8,487 nt of DNA from an uncultured Prevotellaceae bacterium. Its GTDB lineage: Bacteria > Bacteroidota > Bacteroidia > Bacteroidales > Bacteroidaceae. Positions within the stretch are counted from its first letter, which is position 1, and each line of letters opens with the position of its first letter. The notes under the pieces are model-generated. The model did no database searches, was not told the origin of the DNA, and was given only the letters and a program-made list of their open reading frames with translations. Shown here piece after piece: positions 1 to 5,833 of the stretch. Location: assembly GCA_946403615.1 (NCBI GenBank), contig CAMJAO010000077.1, forward strand, positions 1-8,487, written 5' to 3'. Both the position numbers and the translations under genes were made by a program.

Positions 1-275
1 TACTCGGCAAGTACAACCTCGACATGCTGGTGCTCACCTGCGGCACCAACGGCTCGTATGTGTTCACTCCCGGACAGATGTCTTTCCAAGAGACACCGAA
101 AGTCAAGGTGGCCGATACAGTCGGTGCCGGCGACTCATTCACGGGTTCGTTCGTCGGTTCCATCCTCAACGGTAAATCCGTGGCTGAAGCCCATCGCACC
201 GCCGTGCAGGTCAGCGCATACGTATGCACCCAAAACGGAGCCATGCCCACATTGCCACCAGAACTGACCGAATAA
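1..275 (+). CDS. PfkB-family carbohydrate kinase (fructokinase-like), C-terminal part; 5' end outside window
   Basis: This is the last ~91 codons of a ribokinase/PfkB-family sugar kinase, which transfers phosphate from ATP to a sugar hydroxyl in the cytoplasm. The frame is open from the window edge (first full codon at 3), so the ATG at 24 is internal. The second PfkB signature is plain: DTVGAGDSFTG, with the catalytic-base Asp of GAGD at 132-134 and the anion-hole GAG just before it. The following helix (SVAEAHRTAVQVSAYVCTQNGAMP) is the usual C-terminal nucleotide-site region, with the Asn-Gly-Ala of 'TQNGA' typical of bacterial fructokinases. The TAA stop is followed by a strong terminator, so this gene ends its transcript. 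Family membership is secure. Fructose as substrate is inferred from overall resemblance to Bacteroidetes fructokinases; the sugar-binding N-terminal half is not in the window. Confidence 0.93.
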   Translation, partial: LGKYNLDMLVLTCGTNGSYVFTPGQMSFQETPKVKVADTVGAGDSFTGSFVGSILNGKSVAEAHRTAVQVSAYVCTQNGAMPTLPPELTE

Positions 276-306
276 GAAGTTTTTCTCCGAGTTCACATTC
301 ATACTA

Positions 307-352
307 AAGCCGGAACGATGATTCCCCGAGTCATCTTCCGGCTTATTATTTT
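307..352 (+). terminator. Intrinsic terminator after the PfkB kinase
   Basis: A 9-bp outer stem, AAGCCGGAA (307-315) with TTCCGGCTT (336-344), continues after a single bulged C (316) into an inner 5-bp stem, GATGA (317-321) with TCATC (331-335), around a 9-nt loop. It is followed by a T-rich tract (345-352). It lies 31 bases after the kinase stop. On the opposite strand the tail after the hairpin is poorer in T, so its main action should be on plus-strand transcripts, although it could also catch read-through from the convergent kinase gene whose stop is at 415. Confidence 0.85.
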
Positions 353-414
353 GTAAGATCTTTTGGCGGTAAATTCAATCCACCTAAAGAATCAGAAGGA
401 CAGGTTGTAGTTAT

Positions 415-1008
415 TTATTTGCATATTGCCAGTGCCCATTCAGGAATGTCGTCAGTATATTGTTTGAATACCATTCCGTCAACGGTGCGATAGAGCAAAC
501 GAGGCAGTTGGCCATCAATGGAATTATCGTAGATATAAGCACGATCAACAAATGTGATGGCTTTCGCTGCATTCTGCAACGACTTGTAGTATCGGGAGAT
601 GACCTTGGAGATTGGAACTTCATGGCCACCATTGAGATACCGCTGAGTAATTCGGGAAACATTGATGGCAGGGTCAGAAGTACAGACATAAAATAGCCTG
701 ATAAAGTAACCTGCCTGTTTTGCTTTATAAAGAAAATCCAGCTTTTCTTGAGAGGAGAACACTGTCTCGAATACGAAGTTACGACCTTGCTGCAAACAGT
801 CGTAACGCTGTCGTGTTGCCAGTTCTGCGGCTTTCAGTACTGCCTCTTGAGAATTCCAGTCGCCAAAAGTCTCTTGTGCGATATTGTCGGGATTGATGTA
901 TAAACTATCAGCCGCCCATTCATCATTGAGCAGTTGAACTGTCGTGGTTGTCTTACCAGATCCATTTGGTCCTGCCACGATACAAAGTGTAGGCCTTTTT
1001 GTACTCAT
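415..1008 (-). CDS. Zeta-toxin-like P-loop kinase (putative toxin of a toxin-antitoxin pair)
   Basis: A 197-aa soluble protein of the zeta-toxin/AAA-like P-loop kinase group. Walker A is GPNGSGKTT at residues 13-21 (Lys19, Thr20). Residues 38-41 read INPD, and Asp41 is in the place of the catalytic Asp of zeta/PezT kinases. Residues 78-84 (FVFETVF) form the usual strand after the substrate-binding helix. Residues 119-132 contain an Arg-rich segment ending GGHEVP, typical of the small chromosomal zeta-like proteins and likely part of the lid that binds ATP phosphates. Known zeta and PezT toxins phosphorylate UDP-GlcNAc at the 3'-OH and block cell-wall synthesis; whether this shorter relative does so is inference. 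Its ATG overlaps the stop of the upstream 61-aa gene as ATGA, so translation is probably coupled. Alternative: a stand-alone small-molecule kinase not acting as a toxin. Confidence 0.85.
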   Translation of the reverse strand: MSTKRPTLCIVAGPNGSGKTTTTVQLLNDEWAADSLYINPDNIAQETFGDWNSQEAVLKAAELATRQRYDCLQQGRNFVFETVFSSQEKLDFLYKAKQAGYFIRLFYVCTSDPAINVSRITQRYLNGGHEVPISKVISRYYKSLQNAAKAITFVDRAYIYDNSIDGQLPRLLYRTVDGMVFKQYTDDIPEWALAICK

Positions 1009-1190
1009 TGTTCAGCCTTCCATGCAGAAATTTCATCGGCCACAGCCTGTAGCCTGCGTTTCTTCTCAGCCTCAGCATTAGCCATCGATTTGCGAGCTTC
1101 AGCCGCCACATCCTCCATCAATGCTTGCAGCATCTCATCTGTGGGCTCTTCCATTGAAGACAGTCTATATTGCTTGTGAATTTCTGTCAT
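1005..1190 (-). CDS. Small helical protein, putative antitoxin partner of the zeta-like kinase
   Basis: A 61-aa protein I do not recognise by family. It is acidic at the N-terminus (around 'MEEPTDEML') and then changes to a long Ala/Glu/Lys/Arg stretch with no Pro or Gly (residues ~27-61), which should form one continuous helix or short coiled coil. It has no membrane segment or signal peptide. It is the first gene of a two-gene unit: its TGA stop (1005-1007) overlaps the ATG of the zeta-like kinase, and a -7 box lies 28 bases before its ATG. Size, helical character, order before the toxin and four-base overlap all fit an antitoxin, by analogy with epsilon and PezA, but it is shorter than epsilon (~90 aa) and no sequence similarity to either is visible. 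Real gene: fairly sure; antitoxin role: inferred from context. Confidence 0.7.
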   Translation of the reverse strand: MTEIHKQYRLSSMEEPTDEMLQALMEDVAAEARKSMANAEAEKKRRLQAVADEISAWKAEQ

Positions 1191-1217
1191 AATTACATTA
1201 TATTAGTGTTATGTCTG

Positions 1218-1225
1218 CAAAAATA
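1218..1225 (-). promoter_or_regulatory. Bacteroidota -7 box for the putative toxin-antitoxin operon
   Basis: Read on the minus strand, positions 1225-1218 are TATTTTTG, an exact match to the Bacteroidota -7 consensus TAnnTTTG. The expected start of transcription would lie about 15-20 bases before the ATG at 1190. I see no good TTTG -33 box at the usual 19-21 base spacing, so promoter strength is uncertain. The leader before the ATG is AT-rich and has no Shine-Dalgarno sequence. Confidence 0.5.
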
Positions 1226-1358
1226 CAACTTTTTTGCGATATATGTTCGTTTCGCCATCCCCTTTTATTGATATTTGACGAAAAAGGCATTATATGCTAA
1301 TAATTCACTCCACCGACGATATTTCGCATTTCATATTCCTTTTTTCGTATTTATTTGT

Positions 1359-1366
1359 TACCTTTG
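1359..1366 (+). promoter_or_regulatory. Bacteroidota -7 box immediately before the nitroreductase gene
   Basis: TACCTTTG matches TAnnTTTG exactly and ends only 4 bases before the ATG at 1371. If transcription starts at the usual distance after this box, the mRNA begins at or within a few bases of the start codon, giving a leaderless or near-leaderless transcript. The -33 region has only a T-rich run (1339-1345) and no clean TTTG at standard spacing. The box also argues against translation starting at the upstream in-frame ATG at 1275. Confidence 0.5.
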
Positions 1367-1370
1367 CAAC

Positions 1371-2039
1371 ATGACTATAGAAGAAGCGATAGAACAGCGC
1401 CACAGCGTGAGAATCTATGACGAACGGCCTCTGACAATAGAGCAAATCAGGGAATTGCAGTCGGAAATCAACGAATGCAACCACGACACAGGCATGCACA
1501 TCCAACTGGTGGTAGACGACCCGAAGGCTTTTAAGTCGAAATGGGTGCACTATGGCAGGTTTCAGAATGTGCGCAACTACCTGGTCATTGCAGGAAAAAA
1601 ATCACGCTACCTGAAGATGAAAGCCGGCTATTTCGGCGAACGGCTGGTGCTGAAAGCTCAGATGATGGGGCTGAACACCTGTTGGGTAGCCTTGACCTAC
1701 TCGAAAAACCATGAGGTGATGAGCATCGCTGCCGACGAGGAATTGGTCTGCGTCATTGCCATCGGCTACGGAGCCAACCCGGGCGCGGCACATAAAATAA
1801 AAGAGCGCGAAAAAGTTATGAAGGTGAAAGGCGAAGCCCCCGACTGGTTTCTGCGTGGTGTGGATGCCGCCCTTCTCGCCCCGACGGCACTCAACCAGCA
1901 ACGGTTCACCCTGACACTAAAGAAAGGCAACCGCGTGAAAGCCAAAGCAGGTATCGGTCCGTGGACAAAAATCGATCTCGGCATCGTGCGCTACCACTTC
2001 GAAATCGGCGCCGGCCTCGATAATTTCAAATGGGAGTAG
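1371..2039 (+). CDS. Nitroreductase-family protein (TM1586-like putative FMN oxidoreductase)
   Basis: A 222-aa cytoplasmic protein of the nitroreductase fold, resembling the TM1586 'putative nitroreductase' group. The N-terminus has the family's opening helix followed by RHSVR (residues 10-14), the usual FMN-phosphate-binding segment. Residues 88-112 (helix, then 'GLNTCWVALTYSK') match the central flavin-binding region, and residues 168-177 (LLAPTALNQQ) repeat the 'APSxxNxQP' motif seen in nitroreductases. DLGI at 202-205 belongs to the C-terminal helix. Such proteins use NAD(P)H-reduced FMN to reduce nitro or quinone compounds; the natural substrate is unknown. The start at 1371 was chosen because the family N-terminus (MTIEEAIEQRHSVR) begins exactly there. 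An upstream in-frame ATG at 1275 would add 32 residues without family resemblance and would span the promoter box. The gene diverges from the toxin-antitoxin unit and seems monocistronic or loosely linked to the next gene. Confidence 0.88.
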   Translation: MTIEEAIEQRHSVRIYDERPLTIEQIRELQSEINECNHDTGMHIQLVVDDPKAFKSKWVHYGRFQNVRNYLVIAGKKSRYLKMKAGYFGERLVLKAQMMGLNTCWVALTYSKNHEVMSIAADEELVCVIAIGYGANPGAAHKIKEREKVMKVKGEAPDWFLRGVDAALLAPTALNQQRFTLTLKKGNRVKAKAGIGPWTKIDLGIVRYHFEIGAGLDNFKWE

Positions 2040-2123
2040 GCAGCAAAGACCCTTCCCCATCCCTCCCCGAGAGGAAAGAGTGATTAGAACACTAAAACTA
2101 CACCACATCGGACTAATGTCTGT

Positions 2124-2185
2124 ACTCCTGAAACTCTCGAACTCCTCAGAAAGAGCATTAAGCCCTAAACCCTCAACACTAAACC
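2124..2185. repeat. Degenerate short tandem repeats in the intergenic region
   Basis: The 152-base gap between the nitroreductase and the zinc-ribbon gene is low in complexity. Positions 2124-2149 hold three ACTCCTGAA-like units (9, 8 and 9 bases). Positions 2163-2183 hold three 7-base units, CCCTAAA, CCCTCAA and CACTAAA, followed by CC. Just upstream (2050-2075) is a C-rich/purine-rich stretch with no clear hairpin. No TAnnTTTG box was found in the gap, so the promoter of the next gene is not evident and it may be read from the nitroreductase promoter. Confidence 0.4.
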
Positions 2186-2191
2186 ATATCC

Positions 2192-2602
2192 GTGAAAACT
2201 GCCTGTCCGAAATGCAAGAAAAAACAACGCTCGCAAAATGTGTATTGCGAGCGCTGTGGCGCGTTGCTCCATCCGCAGCTGTTTTGTGAGAAATGCGGAA
2301 CCCTGCAGCAAAACGGAGAGAAGAAATGCAAGAAATGCGGCACACCCTACCCTCAGACCGAGACGGGCATCATGAACAAGCCCGTAAGGTTGTGGAAGAG
2401 TGCTTTGGTGTTCTTTTTCATTATCGTGGCGCTGGGCACATTCAGTCTGCTGAAATCACGCAGCAACCGTCCGTACTCCGAGCATCTTGAGCGACAGTAC
2501 ACCGAATGGCGCGACAGCATGAAACAAGAACAAGCAAAGACTGTCAAAGCCACCAAGAAAGGAAACACCAAACAGACAACAAAAAAGGGAAACAAGCGTT
2601 AA
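2192..2602 (+). CDS. Zinc-ribbon protein with one membrane helix and Lys-rich tail, function unknown
   Basis: A 136-aa protein. Four CxxC pairs (Cys5/8, 19/22, 32/35, 46/49) make two consecutive zinc-ribbon modules of the 'double zinc ribbon' type. A single hydrophobic helix follows at about residues 69-87, then a soluble tail that is strongly basic and Lys/Thr-rich, ending with the repeated motif KKGN (twice in the last 15 residues). With no signal peptide, the ribbons are probably cytoplasmic and the tail outside, but the charge balance makes topology uncertain. The start is GTG at 2192: an in-frame TAA at 2180-2182 excludes a longer protein, and the first zinc-ribbon cysteine is at residue 5, so a later start would break the module. 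The last 20 bases form half of a terminator stem shared with the convergent gene. Zinc-ribbon membrane proteins of this kind are common and mostly uncharacterised; no specific role can be given. Confidence 0.8.
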   Translation: MKTACPKCKKKQRSQNVYCERCGALLHPQLFCEKCGTLQQNGEKKCKKCGTPYPQTETGIMNKPVRLWKSALVFFFIIVALGTFSLLKSRSNRPYSEHLERQYTEWRDSMKQEQAKTVKATKKGNTKQTTKKGNKR

Positions 2603-2618
2603 GACTTGTTTCCCTTTT
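2583..2618. terminator. Bidirectional terminator with both stop codons in the loop
   Basis: A perfect 14-bp inverted repeat: AAAAGGGAAACAAG (2583-2596) pairs with CTTGTTTCCCTTTT (2605-2618) around the 8-base loop CGTTAAGA. The palindrome TTAA at 2599-2602 contains the TAA stop of the plus-strand gene (2600-2602) and the TAA stop of the minus-strand gene (2601-2599). The A-run at one end and the T-run at the other give a U tract in either direction, so the element should end both convergent transcripts. Confidence 0.88.
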
Positions 2619-3720
2619 GTTTTAGCCGTTTGGCTTTACGCCTCAACCGCCATTTGTAATACATGTGATACCATCGTGAGACGGGGCGTCCCCAGATGGT
2701 TTCTGAAGGGAACTGCCACGCGAAATGGAGGTTGCGGTATATCTCTACAAAATATTGTGTATAGACGGACAGCCCCTTGAAGTGATAACGGTCGTCATGA
2801 TGTCCGAAATTGCCGGCCTTCATCGCCTCATCGAGGAGCATGCGACCCACTTTCTCATTGGGTTTTACCAGCAGATAACGCTCATCGAGCCCCAAGGTGT
2901 CATGCAACAGCCACATCAGCCCGGCTGCAAACTTATGCATATTGAGCCGTTTGAGCAACTGTTCATCGGCAGCACGCTCCTCCTCAGTGAAACCACGACG
3001 CAGGAGATAATAATAATCGACAATCTGACGCAACCCCACCCCCTCGAAGAAGAAATGGTGCATCACATGAGACAGTTGGAAGATGCGGTTGAAACCGTCA
3101 GTGGGCACGCAGATTCGTCCCGCCCCACCGGGCAGACTGACTATCTGCCGGAACTGGTCGGCTTTTACCTGCTCGAAATATTTTTTCAAGCGTCGCTCAT
3201 AGAACAAGTTGCCCATGAACGAAGGAATGATGTGTATCTCAGTGACGGCATCATCGAATGCGGGGAAATCAATGTGATGATACTCGATGCCAGATTCAGG
3301 CGACACCTTCATGATGAAACTCAACAACTCGTCGGTTGTTAGCGAAGTCCACAAATCGATATCGCCCGAGGTGCGCATCATAGGGTCGGGATACATCAGC
3401 GCATTGCCCTGCCCTTTCAGCACGCATGCTTTGATACCGTCTTTCTTATAGAGCAGATAGGTGATTTTAGCCGATGCCCGATTCAATTTCTCGTTGTCTT
3501 TCGCAATCTCCTCGTTGGCGGCATACCACTCTATGACTTTATACTTGTCGGGCCTTTCAGGTCTGCCCTCCAAACGCTTCAATCCATGGTAGAGCACCCC
3601 AACAATGGTCTGTTTCCTGCCAAATTCCAAAAGCCCGTCCCAGTCCATCTCATCGAGACGCTCCGGCATAGGGCAATTGTCATCGAGTGAAAAACGAAGG
3701 AAAGAGAGAAACTGTTCCAA
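2599..3720 (-). CDS. NTP_transf_5-type nucleotidyltransferase-fold protein at the end of a polysaccharide operon
   Basis: A 373-aa soluble protein resembling the 'uncharacterised nucleotidyltransferase' family (NTP_transf_5, PF14907). The nucleotidyltransferase core is visible as LKGQG at residues 101-105 and RTSGDIDLW at 116-124, with Asp120 and Asp122 as the likely metal-binding pair. TEIHI (160-164) may supply a third acid at Glu161. The C-terminus (from ~residue 350) is very rich in Arg, Lys, Tyr and Trp. The nucleotide and acceptor are unknown for the family; its place as last gene of a polysaccharide unit suggests modification of a sugar, a carrier or a protein of that pathway. The only in-frame starts are TTG at 3720, directly after an in-frame TAA, and ATG at codon 18 (3669). 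I chose TTG because residues 2-14 look like the amphipathic helix usual for the family, but the ATG start remains possible. It follows the dehydratase by 65 bases, in the same direction. Confidence 0.82.
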   Translation of the reverse strand: MEQFLSFLRFSLDDNCPMPERLDEMDWDGLLEFGRKQTIVGVLYHGLKRLEGRPERPDKYKVIEWYAANEEIAKDNEKLNRASAKITYLLYKKDGIKACVLKGQGNALMYPDPMMRTSGDIDLWTSLTTDELLSFIMKVSPESGIEYHHIDFPAFDDAVTEIHIIPSFMGNLFYERRLKKYFEQVKADQFRQIVSLPGGAGRICVPTDGFNRIFQLSHVMHHFFFEGVGLRQIVDYYYLLRRGFTEEERAADEQLLKRLNMHKFAAGLMWLLHDTLGLDERYLLVKPNEKVGRMLLDEAMKAGNFGHHDDRYHFKGLSVYTQYFVEIYRNLHFAWQFPSETIWGRPVSRWYHMYYKWRLRRKAKRLKQKGNKS

Positions 3721-3785
3721 TTAGGAAAAAAGATGTGGAATGACTAACGATCGCTACTTAATGAAGAAGAATCAATCACTAGGAG

Positions 3786-5753
3786 TCATACATTATCCTC
3801 AAGAGCAGACGGATTTTCGGGAGCGGCAGAGGCAGTTTCTCCATCGAGTTCTGAGAAGACAGAGTTCTTGGAGATATACTCCGGAACTATCTCTTTCATT
3901 TTCGCCACAATGCGCATATCATCGAAGGTGTCGGCGATAGCGATGAGATCATCTATCTCGCGGCTCACAGCGTCGAAATCGTATTCACGCACACAGGCGA
4001 TACGTATCTTATGATGGAACGACGGTTTGGTGTTCTCATCGTTCGACAATACCTCTTCGTAGAGTTTCTCGCCGGGACGCAGACCAGTATAATTGATTTC
4101 CACGCCTTTGGCACCGCTCAACTGTATCATACGACGAGCCAGGTCGGCGATGCGAACAGGTTTGCCCATATCGAAGACAAAAATCTCACCGCCCTTCCCA
4201 TGCGTACCAGCCTCGAGCACCAGCTTACATGCCTCGGGAATCAACATGAAATAGCGTATGATATTAGGATCGGTGACGGTGACAGGACCACCTGCCTTAA
4301 TCTGACGTTCAAACAGAGGTATTACCGAACCGTTAGAGCCTAAAACATTGCCGAAACGGGTAGTCACGAATTGCGTCACACCCTTGACCTTTCCTTCTTT
4401 GATGGCTTGGTCGAGACTCTGCACATAAATCTCGCAGATACGTTTCGAGCAGCCCATGACATTGGTGGGATTGACCGCCTTGTCGGTTGAGAGCATCACA
4501 AATTTCTTCACCCCATATTTCACACTCAAGTCGGCTATCACTTTTGTGCCATAGACATTGTTTTGTATGCTCTCAGAGGGGTTGTCCTCCATCATCGGCA
4601 CATGTTTATAAGCCGCGGCATGGAAGACATAGTCGGGTCGGAACCGACGGAAAATCATCTCCATGCGGTCGCGGTTAGAGATGGAACCGACAACCGTCGT
4701 GGTCTTAATTTCTGGCCATCGCTGACTCATCATCAGGCGTATGTCGTGCTGGGGAGTCTCGGCAATATCGATGAGCATCAGTTCAGCGGGATGATAATCG
4801 GAAATCTGACGGAGAATCTCGCTGCCGATACTGCCAGCCGAACCCGTGAGCAGGATTTTCTTGCCAGTAAGCATTTCGCCCACTTTTTGCATATCGACCT
4901 CGATCTCATTTCGCGGCAAAAGGTCCTCGATGCTGATTTCCTTCAGTTTCGACGGGTTGAACTCCTCGTCGGCCTGCCATTCCTTCACGCTCTCCGACAT
5001 GTAAATCTTCACGCCGGCATCGATAAGATAGTCTTGCAGACGCTGGTTGTCACGGAATGACTCATTCTGTAACGGCGAGACCAATACCGCGCCGATATTC
5101 ATCTCACGCAACAGTTCTGGGAAATCATCTTTCACCGCCAAGACTTTCACGCCCATGAGCAGGTTGTTGACCATGCTGTCGTCGTGAGAGATGAAGCCCT
5201 TGAGTTGAAACTTCGAATGTTTGTTATTGCGGATGTTCTTCGCCAGTCCCACGCCACCGTCAGCAACGCCGTAAATCAATGTCCGCGCACCTTTCTCGGA
5301 ACTGAACACCACATCGTAAAGCACCTTGACAAGCACCCTCACGGCCCACATCAGAATGGTGGCCACGACATACATGGCGATAATCTGTCGGCCCTGCAAA
5401 CGGATGAAATGCCAATCAGTGTAGAAAATCGGATAGTGGAAGATGAGCGCCAAGATACACGATAGCGCCATCGCATAACCCACCCGCTGCAAATCGACAA
5501 AAGACGAATAACGCAACACCCCGCTGTAGGTATGAAACAGGCGGAAACCAATCAGATTGAAACACATATACAATCCGATGGTTTTCGACAAGATGGCGAT
5601 ATTGCCCAATGTGACGGCACCATTGTAGTACATCCAAAACACGAACAAGCCTGAAAAATAGCATATCAGGCAGTCCATGATGAACACGATCCAATAAGGC
5701 AACGCATTCCTGGAGAAATACCAGTTGAGGATTTTATCTAACAGTTTTTTCAT
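3786..5753 (-). CDS. Membrane-bound NDP-sugar 4,6-dehydratase (WbpM/CapD/EpsC/PglF type)
   Basis: A 655-aa full-length member of the long polysaccharide 'CapD/WbpM' dehydratase family, which probably converts UDP-GlcNAc to UDP-2-acetamido-2,6-dideoxy-4-hexulose at the inner membrane. The N-terminus has about four membrane helices (~21-43, 48-73, 92-112, 122-145). A Rossmann-like domain follows (~155-260), with YGVADGGVG at 161-169 as its nucleotide loop. The catalytic SDR domain starts at ~298: NAD-binding GSAGSIGSE (304-312), HAAAYKHVPMME (378-389), STDKAVNPTN (422-431), RFGNVLGSNGSV (466-477) and LRPGEKLYEE (558-567). As in WbpM, the usual SDR YxxxK is MxxxK (Met433, Lys437), the known Met-for-Tyr variation of this branch. 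The C-terminal ~20 residues are Ala/Glu/Ser-rich and probably disordered. It lies 80 bases after the aminotransferase that should use its product. Confidence 0.93.
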   Translation of the reverse strand: MKKLLDKILNWYFSRNALPYWIVFIMDCLICYFSGLFVFWMYYNGAVTLGNIAILSKTIGLYMCFNLIGFRLFHTYSGVLRYSSFVDLQRVGYAMALSCILALIFHYPIFYTDWHFIRLQGRQIIAMYVVATILMWAVRVLVKVLYDVVFSSEKGARTLIYGVADGGVGLAKNIRNNKHSKFQLKGFISHDDSMVNNLLMGVKVLAVKDDFPELLREMNIGAVLVSPLQNESFRDNQRLQDYLIDAGVKIYMSESVKEWQADEEFNPSKLKEISIEDLLPRNEIEVDMQKVGEMLTGKKILLTGSAGSIGSEILRQISDYHPAELMLIDIAETPQHDIRLMMSQRWPEIKTTTVVGSISNRDRMEMIFRRFRPDYVFHAAAYKHVPMMEDNPSESIQNNVYGTKVIADLSVKYGVKKFVMLSTDKAVNPTNVMGCSKRICEIYVQSLDQAIKEGKVKGVTQFVTTRFGNVLGSNGSVIPLFERQIKAGGPVTVTDPNIIRYFMLIPEACKLVLEAGTHGKGGEIFVFDMGKPVRIADLARRMIQLSGAKGVEINYTGLRPGEKLYEEVLSNDENTKPSFHHKIRIACVREYDFDAVSREIDDLIAIADTFDDMRIVAKMKEIVPEYISKNSVFSELDGETASAAPENPSALEDNV

Positions 5754-5833
5754 TTTTATCGAGAGGGGTGATGAGTTATTGAAGGGTATCGGGGTGTTCA
5801 GATAGTTTCAGGGCTATGTAGAGATTCCCGGAG

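Noticed and set aside
411..689. Minus-strand open frame overlapping the 3' half of the zeta-like kinase
   Set aside because: It is in another frame of a gene with good motifs and gives no domain.
1288..1298. Small palindrome GCAT-TAT-ATGC between the divergent genes as an operator
   Set aside because: It has only four-base arms in AT-rich DNA, likely by chance, and there is no second copy near either promoter box.
1275..1370. 32-residue N-terminal extension of the nitroreductase from an upstream ATG
   Set aside because: The added sequence does not resemble the family, and it covers an AT-rich promoter region with a -7 box; the start at 1371 fits the conserved N-terminus.
2725..3342. Long open frame on the plus strand opposite the NTP_transf_5 gene
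   Set aside because: It is entirely antisense to a gene with clear family motifs, and its translation shows no recognisable domain; it reflects codon bias of the real gene.
3721..3785. Possible small gene or promoter in the gap between the dehydratase and NTP_transf_5 genes
   Set aside because: There is no TAnnTTTG box and no convincing reading frame; the partial palindrome around CGATCG is too short to interpret.
4563..5060. Open frame of 165 codons on the plus strand opposite the dehydratase
   Set aside because: It is antisense to conserved SDR coding sequence and has no promoter or family resemblance.
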